A stretch of 64,000 nucleotides of DNA from Rhizobium sp. L1K21 (lineage in GTDB: Bacteria > Pseudomonadota > Alphaproteobacteria > Rhizobiales > Rhizobiaceae), in NCBI RefSeq assembly GCF_024055895.1, contig NZ_JAMXLE010000001.1:2286698-2350697 (forward strand). The letters are read 5' to 3'. Under the pieces are notes generated by a model, which saw only the letters and a list, made by a program, of their open reading frames with translations, searched no databases and was not told the origin of the DNA. Below are positions 9,168 to 18,967 of this stretch, in pieces (within the stretch, counting starts at the first letter, position 1; the number at the start of each line of letters is the position of its first letter). A program made the position numbers and the translations under genes.

Positions 9168-9323
9168 AACGATTTCCTTTCGAAGTAACCGTTGTTGTTC
9201 CCGCGATACCTTGCGGGATGAGATCGATTATTTGAGAGGAATTCCAATAAGCGCGGAGCGCAGGACTGAAGCTACAAGCAATGGTCGATGAACCTAATAT
9301 AGGCTCAATTTTTGATTTTACAA
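9168..9323 (-). promoter_or_regulatory. cspA promoter and long 5' leader
   Basis: On the minus strand TTGTAA (9318-9323) and TATATT (9296-9301) are 16 nt apart, putting transcription start near 9289. The resulting leader of about 120 nt contains a small hairpin (CCCGC 9200-9204 pairing with GCGGG 9213-9217) just before the ribosome-binding site. Long structured leaders act as thermosensors in cspA mRNAs of other bacteria; that role is inferred here. Confidence 0.55.
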
Positions 9324-9614
9324 TGCAGGCGACGTCTTATTGCCGAAATACCAGAAAAATGGCTGGTAAGCCCTTGTTAAAGCGGGAAAGTATTTTGAAA
9401 TATTTCTGTTTTATCAGGATAATATTGATCAGGGATTTGCCAAAGAGCAAGGGCGTGGACGATGAAATGGCCCGCCAACAGGCAGCACGGTCGGAATTTG
9501 CCCAATTGTGCGGGCGGTCCGTATTTTGACTTGTGCTAAGCACCGCCTCGACGTTAAACCATGCCCACCATTGCAAATCCCACCCAAACCAACCTCAGAG
9601 ATGACGGCATTACA
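9324..9614. other. Intergenic region between cspA promoter and serA
   Basis: A/T-rich up to about 9430, then normal composition. The open frame at 9281-9529 on the plus strand has no recognisable protein features and overlaps the cspA promoter, so it is not called. No clear serA promoter or ribosome-binding site is visible; CTCAGAG at about 9594 is the only weak match. Confidence 0.4.
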
Positions 9615-10853
9615 ATGAGCCAACAACTTTCATTTGCGCGTGAAAAGATTTCCGTCCTTTTGCTCGAAGGCATCAGCCAGAGCGCTGTCGACTATTTCAA
9701 GTCTTCCGGCTACGTCAATCTGGTGCATGAGCCGAAGGCGCTTGATGCCGATGAGCTGAAAGCGCGTATTGCCGAAGCGCATATTATTGGCATTCGCTCG
9801 CGCACGCATCTGACGGATGAGATTTTCGAGCATGCCCGGAAGCTGATGGCGGTGGGCTGTTTTTCGGTCGGCACCAATCAGGTCGATCTGGATGCAGCGC
9901 GTCGGCGTGGTATCCCGGTGTTCAACGCGCCTTATTCCAATACGCGCTCGGTGGCCGAACTGGTGATTGGTGAAATCATCATGCTGACACGGCGGATTTT
10001 CCCGCGGTCGGCTTCCGCCCATGAAGGCGGATGGGACAAGTCGGCGGTTGGCAGTCACGAAATTCGCGGCAAGACACTTGGCATTGTCGGCTATGGCAAT
10101 ATCGGCTCGCAGCTCAGTGTGATGGCCGAAAGCATGGGCATGCAGGTGCGCTATTTCGATCTGTCTGACAAGCTGCGCCATGGCAATACCGAGTCGACCC
10201 CCACACTTGAAGCGCTTCTGGAAATCTCCGACTTCGTGACCATGCATGTGCCTGAAACGCGCGGCACGCAGAACATGATCCGCGAAGAACAGCTGCGCCG
10301 GATGAAGAAGGGCGCCATTTTCATCAACAATTCGCGCGGCACGGTGGTTGATCTCGACGCGCTCGCCAAAGTGCTGAAGGAAGGACATCTGGCAGGCGCT
10401 GCCGTGGATGTGTTTCCCAAGGAGCCGGCCTCCAACAAGGAGCGCTTTGAATCACCGCTGCAGGGCCTTGAGAATGTTATTCTGACACCGCATATCGGCG
10501 GCTCGACGGAGGAAGCGCAGGAGCGCATCGGCGGCGAGGTGTCGCGGAAGCTGGTGGAATATTCCGATATCGGCTCGACGCTCGGTGCGGTCAACTTCCC
10601 GCAGGTGCAGCTGCCGCCGCGCCCCAATGGCACGCGCTTCATCCATGTGCACCAGAACCGCCCCGGCATCCTCAACAGCCTCAACACGATCTTCTCATCG
10701 CGCGGCCTCAACATCGTCGGCGAATTCCTGCAGACGGACGGTGACACCGGCTATGTGGTGATCGAAGCCGAAGGCGTGGGCGATGCCGCCGATGAGGTGC
10801 ATGATGCGCTCAAGGCGATTGAGGGGACGATCAGGACGCGGTTGTTGTATTGA
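9615..10853 (+). CDS. serA: D-3-phosphoglycerate dehydrogenase
   Basis: First step of serine synthesis: 3-phosphoglycerate to 3-phosphohydroxypyruvate with NAD. At 412 residues it is the E. coli-type SerA. It has a nucleotide-binding GIVGYGNIGSQL motif (about residues 158-169), the catalytic Arg/Glu/His set including TPHIGGSTEEAQ, and a C-terminal ACT domain (HQNRPGILNSLNTIF ... IRTRLLY) for serine feedback. The ATG at 9615 matches the family N-terminus (start of domain at KISVLLLEGI); an in-frame ATG at 9561 would add 18 unsupported residues. Single gene; neighbours are unrelated. Confidence 0.93.
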   Translation: MSQQLSFAREKISVLLLEGISQSAVDYFKSSGYVNLVHEPKALDADELKARIAEAHIIGIRSRTHLTDEIFEHARKLMAVGCFSVGTNQVDLDAARRRGIPVFNAPYSNTRSVAELVIGEIIMLTRRIFPRSASAHEGGWDKSAVGSHEIRGKTLGIVGYGNIGSQLSVMAESMGMQVRYFDLSDKLRHGNTESTPTLEALLEISDFVTMHVPETRGTQNMIREEQLRRMKKGAIFINNSRGTVVDLDALAKVLKEGHLAGAAVDVFPKEPASNKERFESPLQGLENVILTPHIGGSTEEAQERIGGEVSRKLVEYSDIGSTLGAVNFPQVQLPPRPNGTRFIHVHQNRPGILNSLNTIFSSRGLNIVGEFLQTDGDTGYVVIEAEGVGDAADEVHDALKAIEGTIRTRLLY

Positions 10854-11149
10854 GGGGGGTGTCGAGTTGGGGGCTGTGATGGCGGGTATGAGGCCGGAGC
10901 GGGACTGACCGCCAAAACAACGATTCCTCCATAAACAAACATCCATACCGCCTGTTTATATCGCTTCTACCTAGCTCAAGCGATCATCAGAAAGTGACAT
11001 GCAAGTGTTTAAAATCTACGTTTGCAGATGGTCGACTTCAGTGAGAGCAGAGAACCATTTGGCTTTGCTTATCAAAATATAAATATAGACGATGTTCTGT
11101 TTTTCTAAATCACGCTATGATTGCATCAGACAATTGATAGGAGCCGAAA
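10854..11149. other. Intergenic region before the DUF3825 gene
   Basis: Composition changes here from G/C-rich to A/T-rich at about 10930. No gene, RNA or clear repeat was seen. AGGAGCC just before 11150 is the ribosome-binding site of the next gene. Confidence 0.4.
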
Positions 11150-11935
11150 TTGCCGAAGAAGCAACCATATGACCTGCCTGAATCATTTTACGACTTCGCA
11201 ATGATGCCGAAGTTCAATGAAGACGTTGATGCATTGGCAAACTTGGCAGAGAACGAGGACTGGGAATATAGATTCACTGCCTCGTCGCACGCCAAGCCTA
11301 TTCTTCGAAACTATATTATTCATACGTATGGTAGGATTGCGGAAGAAAAGAAAGTGGCAGTTAGTGCCGATGAAAATTTCTGCTGCTGGAACACGGGCTT
11401 GATAACTTCCACGCAGGAACAGATCTATATGTTATTAAGCCGAAATAAGATCGATAATCTCGATCCTTATTGGCATTTTTCAAAATGGGTCCGTCGTGGT
11501 GAGTGGGATCTCAACAAATTCGCCTCCTTGCCCGATATGGCACATTATTTTGAGGATCCGTCGGTTCTTGTGCTCGATACACGCAAGGAATTACGGATGA
11601 ACGTTGAGCATGTAGTCGCTGATAACGTTGAACGATTCCCCGAACCACTTCGTTCAATGAACTCGTTCGGCCTACAAAACTTAGTAAGCGGCGCTCGCGA
11701 CGCCGCATGGCAGCGTGTTCGGAGGAACTATAAGACAGCGATTCCTCAGTATTATCAAGGACAGGTTCAGTTGTTAGTTCCCCTTGCACTGACTGATCCA
11801 GGTCGCGCGGATTTAGCGCTGGTTGTGGAGCGCTTCTCCGATTTTTACCGTGCCGCTACCTGCCTAACATTGGATATGGCATACAATAATGCTCGTCAGC
11901 TGGCGCGGCCTGACAGAGACTGGTTGGTTCCGTAG
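11150..11935 (+). CDS. DUF3825-domain protein
   Basis: 261 residues. The pattern LPESFYDFA ... LANLAENEDWEYR ... ILRNYIIHTYGRIAEEKKV ... CCWNTGLITSTQEQIYMLL ... WHFSKWVRRGEW ... LVPLALTDPGRADLALVVER fits the uncharacterised DUF3825 family, often found with nucleic-acid-binding domains. The start is TTG at 11150, with AGGAG 7-11 nt upstream and no better ATG. The gene and flanks are visibly richer in A/T than neighbouring serA and the oxidoreductase gene, and it stands alone, suggesting horizontal acquisition. Biochemical role unknown; a stress or defence function would be a guess. Confidence 0.72.
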   Translation: MPKKQPYDLPESFYDFAMMPKFNEDVDALANLAENEDWEYRFTASSHAKPILRNYIIHTYGRIAEEKKVAVSADENFCCWNTGLITSTQEQIYMLLSRNKIDNLDPYWHFSKWVRRGEWDLNKFASLPDMAHYFEDPSVLVLDTRKELRMNVEHVVADNVERFPEPLRSMNSFGLQNLVSGARDAAWQRVRRNYKTAIPQYYQGQVQLLVPLALTDPGRADLALVVERFSDFYRAATCLTLDMAYNNARQLARPDRDWLVP

Positions 11936-12146
11936 TAAAATCTTGGCCTTAAGAGGCAACGAGATAGGGAGAGCTTTCCTTTATAATTGGCTCGCGCTGG
12001 ATAGGAGACGCGACTTCGCCGGGCAAATACATTTACCCGTTTTCGGTACGTACAATGACCGCCTCGAACGCCCGAATTGAAGGCGTAAAGCCGTCAACCT
12101 GCTCTTGCCATTTAAGGGAAGCCCCGGATGACTGCCGCTCTCGCCC

Positions 12147-15100
12147 CTACTCCGCCGCTTCCCTATGCACCGGCGTGCCAGCAGGATCGAAGATCGTTGC
12201 TTCCAGCGCTGCCATCTTCGCCCGCACTTCTTTTTCCGCCTTTTCCTTCACGTGGCCGTAGCCGCGGATTTTTTGGGGTAGTTCGAGGAGTTCGGTGACG
12301 GCTCCGATGTTTTCGGCGGTCATGGCCGGGGCTATGCGGGTGAGCAGGGCTTCAAAATCGGCGATCAGCTGGCGTTCCATCTGGCGTTCTTCGCTTCTGC
12401 CGAAGATGTCGAGGGCTGTGCCGCGCAGGAACCTGAACTTGGCGAGTGCGCCCATGGCTTTCAGCATCCAGGGGCCGTAGCTTGATTTCTGCAGGTGGCC
12501 GTGTTTGTCCTTTTTGGCGAAGACTGGCGGGGCCATGTGGAATTCGAGCTTGTCCCAGCTTGAAAACTGCTCGGAAAGTTCGTGCATGAAGTCGCCATTG
12601 GTGAAGAGGCGGGCAGCTTCGTATTCATCCTTGTAGGCCATCAGTTTGCCGAGGCTTTTGGCGGCGGCGCGTGTAACCGGGCCAGCATCGCCGGAAACAT
12701 CCGCCTCGCGTTTGCCGATCTGCGCAATTGCGTGTTCGAAGCGGCGGGCATAGCTCGCATTCTGATAGGCGGTGAGAAGGTCGCGGTAGCGGGCAATGAC
12801 ATCGTCCACCGTTTCGGTGACGGCGTGCGCGTGGATATGCTCGCGGTAGAGGTCGAGCACCTTGTCGGGGTTTTCGGCGGCCACGCGGCCCCAGCGGAAG
12901 GCCGAGATATTCATGTCGATCGCCTGGCCGTTCAGCGCAATGGCTTCTTCAATGGATGCGGGCGTGACGGGCAGACCGCCGAGCTGGCTGGCAAAACCCA
13001 GCATGAACATGTTGGCGGCGAGCGCATTGCCGAAGAGCTGGCGGGCAGCTTCGTCTGCATCGAAAAAGCGCGTCTTGCCCTCGCCTGCAGCTTTGCGGAT
13101 CGTCTTTTTCATCAATTCGGCGGGGAAGGAAAAGTCCGGGTTCTGGGTGAACGAGCCCGGCATGATTTCAGCCGTGTTGGCGATGAACAGTGTGTGGTCT
13201 TCGGTGACGGTGGAGAGCACTTTCTTGGTGGCTGAAACAGCAAGATCGCAACCGAGAATGAGGTTGGAGCCGCCGGCAGGAACGCGGATGGCGGAAATGT
13301 CTTCCGGCGTTTTGGCAATGCGCATGTGGGTAGCAACCGCCCCGCCCTTCTGTGCAAGACCGGCCATGTCGATCAGGCCGCAGCCCTTTTCCTCGATATG
13401 GGCGGCCATGCCGAGAATCTGGCCGATGGTGACGACGCCGGTGCCGCCAATGCCGGTGATGATCGCGGCCCAGCCATTGTCGAGGCTTGCGAGTTTGGCC
13501 GGAGCCAAGCTCTCGTACATCGCATCAAAGCCCGATGCGTCGGTCACCTTGGCTTCAGCCTTGCGCAGCTTGGCCCCATGTACGGTGACGAAGGAGGGAC
13601 AGAAGCCCTCAAGGCAGGAGAAATCCTTGTTGCAGCTTGACTGGTCGATTTTGCGCTTGCGGCCAAAGGCGGTTTCCACCGGCTGGATGGAGACGCAATT
13701 CGATTTCTTGCCGCAATCGCCGCAGCCTTCGCAGACGGCTTCGTTGATGAAAACGCGCTTGTCCGGGTCAGGGAAGGTTCCGCGCTTGCGGCGGCGGCGC
13801 TTTTCGGCCGCGCAGGTCTGGTCATAAATCAGCACGGTGACGCCGGGGATATCGCGCAAGGTCCGCTGCACATCGTCCAACTCGCGGCGGTGATGGATGG
13901 TCATGCCCTTCGGCCAGTCGATACCGGCTGGATATTTGTCGGGCTCGTCGGTGACAAGCGCGATGCGCTTCACACCTTCGGCGGCCACCTGGCGGGCGAT
14001 CTGGTCGACGCTTGCGCCGGAATCCACCCGCTGGCCGCCGGTCATGGCAACGGCGTCGTTGAAGAGGATTTTGTAGGTGATGTTGGTGCCAGCCGACAGC
14101 GCAAAGCGGATGGCAAGCGATCCCGAGTGCGAATAGGTGCCGTCACCCAGATTCTGGAAAATATGATTACGGTCAGAGAACGGTGCCTGGCCCACCCACT
14201 GTGCGCCCTCGCCGCCCATCTGCGTGAAGCCCACCGTGTCGCGGTCCATCCAGACCGCCATGAAGTGACAGCCGATACCGGCCCCGGCCACCGAGCCTTC
14301 CGGCACGCGGGTGGAGGTGTTGTGCGGACAGCCGGAACAGAAATACGGCACGCGATTGCCGACATCATTGATGCCCGCAATCATCGCCTGTGCCTGTTTC
14401 AGCCGCGCGGTGCGGGCTTCAACTTCTGCATGCGCGCCGATGAATTTGGTGATGCGCTCGCCAACGGCAATGGCGATATCGTTCGGGTCGAGCGCGCCCT
14501 TGACGTGGAACAGCCACTCGCCGCGCTCATCCTTCTTGCCGACGACAACCGGCTGGTTGGCCGTGCCATAAAGCGCCTCGCGGATCTGCGTTTCGATGAG
14601 CGAACGCTTTTCTTCCACGACGATGATTTCGGCAAGCCCTTCTGAGAAAGCCTTCACGTCTTCATAGTCAAATGGCCATGTGCAGCCGACCTTGAAGAGG
14701 CGAATGCCCATGGCATTGGCTTCGGCTTCGCCAATGCCGAGATTGGAAAAGGCCTGCAGCACATCAAGATAGCTCTTGCCGGTGGAGATGATGCCAAGCT
14801 TGGCATTGGGGCCACCGCTCCAGATCGTGCGGTTGATATTGTTGGCGCGAATGAAGAGGTTGGCGGCAAGGCGCTTGTATTCATTCAGCCGCACTTCCTG
14901 GCCCAGGAAATCGATGTCGTTGGGGCGAATATGAAGCCCGCCTTCGGGACCATCAAAAGGCGGCAACTGGATATCCAGGCGGTTGAGCCCGGCATTCACC
15001 GAAGCTGTTGATTCAACATTATCCTTCACACATTTCAGTGCCACCCAGGTGGAGGAATAGCGGCTGAGCGCATAACCGAGCAGCCCATAGTCGATGAGTT

Positions 15101-15629
15101 CCTGAACGCCTGCAGGGTTCAGGATCGGCATCATGTAATCCACGAAATTGAATTCGGTCTGGTGGGCGTTGGTGGAGCTTTCCGCGGTGTGATCATCGCC
15201 CATCAGCACGATGGCGCCACCATGGGGCGACGTGCCCGCCAGATTGCCGTGGCGGAAGACGTCGCCGGAACGGTCGACACCCGGTCCCTTGCCGTACCAG
15301 AGGCTGAAAACACCGTCATATTTGCCGTGACCGCCAAGCTCGGCCTGCTGCGAGCCCCAGACGGCGGTGGCCGCCAGTTCCTCGTTCAGGCCGGGAATGA
15401 AGGTGATGTTGTGCGCGTCGAAATGCTTGCGGGCTTTTTCAAACTGCCCGTCGAGCCCGCCAAGCGGCGAACCACGATAGCCGGAGATAAAACCTGCCGT
15501 GTTCAGCCCGGCGGCCTTGTCGGCCTCGTGCTGCATCATCATCATTCGCACGATGGCCTGTGCGCCGGTCAAATAAACCCGGTTTTTGGTCAGGTCATAT
15601 TTGTCGTCTAGCGAAATGTGCTGATGCAT
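12147..15629 (-). CDS. Indolepyruvate ferredoxin oxidoreductase, fused alpha/gamma subunits
   Basis: A 1160-residue 2-oxoacid:acceptor oxidoreductase. The N-terminal part has transketolase-like TPP/pyrimidine segments (SGYRGSPLGGLDGQ ... GDDHTAESS). A middle TPP-binding part has CSGCPHNTS near residue 430. A cysteine cluster for 4Fe-4S follows near residue 630 (CEGCGDCGKKSNC). The C-terminal gamma-type domain starts at ITGIGGTGVVTIGQ. It oxidatively decarboxylates aryl- or branched 2-oxoacids to acyl-CoA. ATG 15629 is chosen because GGGAGG lies about 9 nt upstream; longer in-frame options lack a site. The fused form is common in aerobic proteobacteria. Substrate is not determined by sequence alone. 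Confidence 0.9.
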   Translation of the reverse strand: MHQHISLDDKYDLTKNRVYLTGAQAIVRMMMMQHEADKAAGLNTAGFISGYRGSPLGGLDGQFEKARKHFDAHNITFIPGLNEELAATAVWGSQQAELGGHGKYDGVFSLWYGKGPGVDRSGDVFRHGNLAGTSPHGGAIVLMGDDHTAESSTNAHQTEFNFVDYMMPILNPAGVQELIDYGLLGYALSRYSSTWVALKCVKDNVESTASVNAGLNRLDIQLPPFDGPEGGLHIRPNDIDFLGQEVRLNEYKRLAANLFIRANNINRTIWSGGPNAKLGIISTGKSYLDVLQAFSNLGIGEAEANAMGIRLFKVGCTWPFDYEDVKAFSEGLAEIIVVEEKRSLIETQIREALYGTANQPVVVGKKDERGEWLFHVKGALDPNDIAIAVGERITKFIGAHAEVEARTARLKQAQAMIAGINDVGNRVPYFCSGCPHNTSTRVPEGSVAGAGIGCHFMAVWMDRDTVGFTQMGGEGAQWVGQAPFSDRNHIFQNLGDGTYSHSGSLAIRFALSAGTNITYKILFNDAVAMTGGQRVDSGASVDQIARQVAAEGVKRIALVTDEPDKYPAGIDWPKGMTIHHRRELDDVQRTLRDIPGVTVLIYDQTCAAEKRRRRKRGTFPDPDKRVFINEAVCEGCGDCGKKSNCVSIQPVETAFGRKRKIDQSSCNKDFSCLEGFCPSFVTVHGAKLRKAEAKVTDASGFDAMYESLAPAKLASLDNGWAAIITGIGGTGVVTIGQILGMAAHIEEKGCGLIDMAGLAQKGGAVATHMRIAKTPEDISAIRVPAGGSNLILGCDLAVSATKKVLSTVTEDHTLFIANTAEIMPGSFTQNPDFSFPAELMKKTIRKAAGEGKTRFFDADEAARQLFGNALAANMFMLGFASQLGGLPVTPASIEEAIALNGQAIDMNISAFRWGRVAAENPDKVLDLYREHIHAHAVTETVDDVIARYRDLLTAYQNASYARRFEHAIAQIGKREADVSGDAGPVTRAAAKSLGKLMAYKDEYEAARLFTNGDFMHELSEQFSSWDKLEFHMAPPVFAKKDKHGHLQKSSYGPWMLKAMGALAKFRFLRGTALDIFGRSEERQMERQLIADFEALLTRIAPAMTAENIGAVTELLELPQKIRGYGHVKEKAEKEVRAKMAALEATIFDPAGTPVHREAAE

Positions 15630-15798
15630 TACGGTCCTCCCAAACCGATATCCTCGTGTTGAAATTGTTTCCTTATCCGTGCGTTTCGTCAAATCTTTTC
15701 GACGCTCACGGTTGCAGAAGCAACGACAGGCACCTTATGTCTGGGGGAACATTCGTTTTGTTTCCAAAAATGCTGCCCAAACGAAAGAATATTCAGCC

Positions 15799-16380
15799 TT
15801 GAACCCTTTCTCGCTTCTCACGCGCACCGAACTTCCGCCGGAATACCGGGTGCTGATCGACAAATTCCCGCGTGCGGAATGGGGCGCGGTGCACACGATC
15901 GGCATGCTGGGGCAATTCTGGCTCGACCGGCATGACGGTTTTCGCCAGTTCTCCGCAGTGCTGGACGAAGCAACCGACAAGGCGCTGGAAGGCCAGGTGC
16001 AGCCGGGCGAATTTGCTCAGTGGTTTGCGCCGCGGCTCAACCATTTTCTCGGCGCACTGAACGGCCATCATCAGATCGAGGATTATCAATATTTCCCACT
16101 GTTCATGGCGGCTGATGGGCGGTTGAAAGGCGGCTTTGAGCTTCTGGAGGAAGATCACCACCTGATCCATGACATGCTGGCACGCAACGCATCCGCCGCC
16201 AACGATTTCATCCGCGCTTTGCAGAGCGAAACCGGTGAGGATCCGCGCAAGGCGCTGGAGCAGTATGCCCTGGAAGCCAAGGGCCTCCTCAAGGGGCTGG
16301 AGCGCCACCTGGAAGACGAGGAAGACCTGATCCTGCCGCTGTTGATGGAACAGGGGGAGGACAAGTTCGGCCACTATTGA
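15799..16380 (+). CDS. Hemerythrin HHE-domain protein
   Basis: About 193 residues with HHE-type metal-ligand motifs: HTIGMLGQFW, then HFLGALNGHHQIEDYQYFP, ELLEEDHHLIHDML, and RHLEDEEDLILPLL. These are the paired His/Glu ligands of a di-iron four-helix bundle that may bind O2 or NO or sense iron. The start is uncertain. The frame is open upstream to an in-frame ATG at 15679, but similarity begins at the TTG at 15799 (LNPFSLLTRTELPPEYR), taken here. It is divergent from the oxidoreductase at 12147-15629, which uses iron-sulfur centres. Confidence 0.78.
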   Translation: MNPFSLLTRTELPPEYRVLIDKFPRAEWGAVHTIGMLGQFWLDRHDGFRQFSAVLDEATDKALEGQVQPGEFAQWFAPRLNHFLGALNGHHQIEDYQYFPLFMAADGRLKGGFELLEEDHHLIHDMLARNASAANDFIRALQSETGEDPRKALEQYALEAKGLLKGLERHLEDEEDLILPLLMEQGEDKFGHY

Positions 16381-16661
16381 CGCCGCCGGCGCAGCATCAA
16401 AGGGGCTTCAACCCGCAGGTTTCGAGCATGCGGAAATGCTTGTCCGCTGACCAAGCTCGTCAAACGCTGGCCAAATGTCCCATTTTCCTCGGCTATTGGA
16501 CTTAAAAAGCGCTGAATTGTCGCGGTTGAAAGCTGTGTGTTTACTTTTTTCGGAGAAATTGCGGCGAGCACCTTGAAAGATGCTGCCAACAGGGTTTTAA
16601 CAAAACCCAATTGACCGGACAGACCGCCTCCGCAACAAAATAACTGCCAGAAAGAAGAAAA
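16381..16661. other. Intergenic region before the ClC gene
   Basis: No gene, RNA or repeat recognised. GAAAGAAGAAAA before 16662 provides a purine-rich ribosome-binding site for the ClC gene. Confidence 0.4.
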
Positions 16662-18062
16662 ATGGGCGACTATCGCAAGCTGAAGCTTTTACGCCGTATC
16701 AAGGTGATGCGGGGTAGACGCGGGAGCTGGCGAGACAGGGCCGTTTTCTGGCTGGGCGCTTTGGCCATCGGTGCAGTCAGTGTCGGTTTTGCCATTGCAT
16801 CGGACTATGCGCTGGACATATTCCACAGCGTCACCACCTCTTCGGAATATGCCTTTCTTTATCCGCTGATCATCACCCCTGCCGGTTTTGTTGCCTCTGC
16901 CTGGCTCGCCTATGTCTACTTCCCGAATTCGCAAGGGTCGGGCATTCCACAGGCCATTGCTGCGCGGCATTTCAAGACCAAGGCGTATCGCGCCCGCCTG
17001 CTGTCGCTCAAAATCGGCGTCGGCAAGGTGTTGCTGACCATTTTGGGCCTCCTCTGTGGTGCCTCTATCGGGCGCGAGGGGCCGACGGTGCAGGTTGGTG
17101 CGGCAATCATGCTGCAATCCGCCCGCCTTGGCCGGGTTCTGCATGCGCGCGGGCTTATTCTGGCAGGTTCGGCAGCCGGTATTGCGGCGGCCTTCAACAC
17201 GCCGCTTGCCGGTATTGTGTTTGCCATTGAGGAAATGAGCCGCAACTTTCAGATCCGCGCCAACGGCGCGATCCTGACCGCCGTCATTCTGGCGGGTCTC
17301 GCATCACTGGCCTTTCTCGGCAATTACACCTATTTCGGCGAAACGAGCGATGTGATCCACGGCACGCGCCAATGGCTGCTGGTGCCGCTTTGCGGCATTG
17401 GCGGGGGCATTTTCGGCGCGCTATTCTCTCAAGGCGCTTTGTGGTTGACCCTTCGCCTGAAGCGCTGGTGGATTGTCAATCCACGCCCGCGTATCGTCAT
17501 TGTCGCCGCTGTCAGCGGTTTCATCGTGGCTGTTATCGGCATAGTTTCCGGCGGCACGACCTTCGGCACAGGTTATGAAATGGCCCATGGCGCGCTGGAA
17601 GGCGAAGCCCTGCCGCCGCTCTTCTTCCTTGGCAAGCTGCTCGCCACCTTCGTTTCCATGATGTCGGGCATTCCCGGCGGCATTTTTGCGCCGTCGCTGG
17701 CGGTGGGGGCGGGGCTCGGCTCGACCATCGGCCAGCTTCTTGGAACCCCTGCGGGTATTGCAGCGCTGCTCGGCATGGCCGGTTATTTCTCCGGCGTCGT
17801 GCAGGCCCCCATGACCGCCTTCGTGATCATTCTGGAAATGACCGGCAGCCATGACAATGTGATTGCGCTGATGGCAACGGCGATGATGGGCTATGTGGCG
17901 GCCCGCATGATCAGCCCCGAACCGCTTTATCACGGGCTGTCCCGCGCTTTCATTGCGGACACGATCCGGGTGATGCGCGCCAATGCGCAGGCCGAGAAAG
18001 CTGCCGAGCAGGAAGAAGAAGAGTCCCAAGCCCCCCGCGACCGCACTATGCAGCAGCAATAG
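16662..18062 (+). CDS. ClC-family chloride/proton antiporter
   Basis: A 466-residue multi-helix inner-membrane protein with the three anion-selectivity motifs: GSGIPQ (about 91-96), GREGPTVQ (about 135-142) and GIPGGIFAPSLAVGAG (about 330-345). The gating glutamate is in GREGP. The internal proton-path glutamate position (IEEM, about 189-192) is also Glu, which in characterised members marks Cl-/H+ exchangers rather than channels. There is no C-terminal CBS pair; the tail is charged (EKAAEQEEEESQ). It probably helps in acid resistance or charge balance. Confidence 0.9.
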   Translation: MGDYRKLKLLRRIKVMRGRRGSWRDRAVFWLGALAIGAVSVGFAIASDYALDIFHSVTTSSEYAFLYPLIITPAGFVASAWLAYVYFPNSQGSGIPQAIAARHFKTKAYRARLLSLKIGVGKVLLTILGLLCGASIGREGPTVQVGAAIMLQSARLGRVLHARGLILAGSAAGIAAAFNTPLAGIVFAIEEMSRNFQIRANGAILTAVILAGLASLAFLGNYTYFGETSDVIHGTRQWLLVPLCGIGGGIFGALFSQGALWLTLRLKRWWIVNPRPRIVIVAAVSGFIVAVIGIVSGGTTFGTGYEMAHGALEGEALPPLFFLGKLLATFVSMMSGIPGGIFAPSLAVGAGLGSTIGQLLGTPAGIAALLGMAGYFSGVVQAPMTAFVIILEMTGSHDNVIALMATAMMGYVAARMISPEPLYHGLSRAFIADTIRVMRANAQAEKAAEQEEEESQAPRDRTMQQQ

Positions 18063-18190
18063 GCTTTTCCATCATTTGCCGGATTGAGAGAGATATTTGC
18101 TCTTAAATCCAGCATCGCGGAAATCCGTATTTCTGTCCCCAAAGCGCGTTGCCTGAAATAATCCCTGATAGATTTTTAAGGGATTACATC

Positions 18191-18946
18191 ATGACTGCTG
18201 CCATCTCTCCCAGCACCGAAACTGCAACATCTCTCGACAGCCAGTTGGCCGCGCTTGATCTGGCCGGACGCCTGCAGCTTGTCGCAAGCCTTGGCGGGCG
18301 TGCCGTCTTCACCACGTCGCTCGGTGTTGAAGATCAGGTGATCACCGCTGCGATTGGCGAGCACTGTCGCGAGATCGAAGTCGCAACGCTGCAGACGGGC
18401 ATGCTTTTTAAAGAAACGGTCGATCTGATCGAGACGTCGGAAAAGCGCTATGGGATTGAAATCAAGCAATTTCATCCGCAAAAGGCTGACGTCGAGGACT
18501 ATATCGCGCAGTTCGGCAGATATGGTTTTTATGAGAGCGTTGAAGCGCGCCATGCCTGCTGCGGCGTTCGCAAGATGAAGCCGTTGGCGCGCGCGCTGGA
18601 AGGGGCTTCCTTCTGGATCACTGGCCTGCGCCGCGGCCAGTCGGGCAACCGCGCCAACACGCCGTTTGCCGAATATGACGCAGAGCGCAATCTCATCAAG
18701 ATCAACCCGCTTGCCGATTGGGATATCGACCATATCTGGGCGCATGTGAAGGAAGACGACATTCCCTACAACGCCATGCATGACCGCGGTTACCCCTCGA
18801 TCGGCTGCGAACCCTGCACGCGCGCCATCAAGCCCGGCGAACCCGAACGCGCCGGACGCTGGTGGTGGGAGCAGGATGAGAAGCGCGAATGCGGTCTGCA
18901 CGTGCCGGAAGCCGCATCCGAATCCTACAATTCAAGTTCACTGTGA
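18191..18946 (+). CDS. cysH: Adenylyl-sulfate (APS) reductase
   Basis: Reduces APS to sulfite in assimilatory sulfate reduction. The 251-residue protein has the paired cysteines HACCGVRK (about 121-124) and GCEPC (about 205-208), the 4Fe-4S ligands that distinguish APS reductases from PAPS reductases, and the C-terminal ECGLH catalytic cysteine. ATG 18191 has AAGGGA about 10 nt upstream; an in-frame start at 18149 is less supported. First gene of cysH-cysD-cysN. Absence of a cysC gene or CysNC fusion fits direct use of APS. Confidence 0.92.
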   Translation: MTAAISPSTETATSLDSQLAALDLAGRLQLVASLGGRAVFTTSLGVEDQVITAAIGEHCREIEVATLQTGMLFKETVDLIETSEKRYGIEIKQFHPQKADVEDYIAQFGRYGFYESVEARHACCGVRKMKPLARALEGASFWITGLRRGQSGNRANTPFAEYDAERNLIKINPLADWDIDHIWAHVKEDDIPYNAMHDRGYPSIGCEPCTRAIKPGEPERAGRWWWEQDEKRECGLHVPEAASESYNSSSL

Positions 18947-18967
18947 TACCTGTCAGGAATACAGCTT

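Noticed and set aside
9281-9529. Plus-strand 82-codon frame upstream of serA
   Set aside because: Overlaps the cspA promoter, lacks a ribosome-binding site and resembles no protein.
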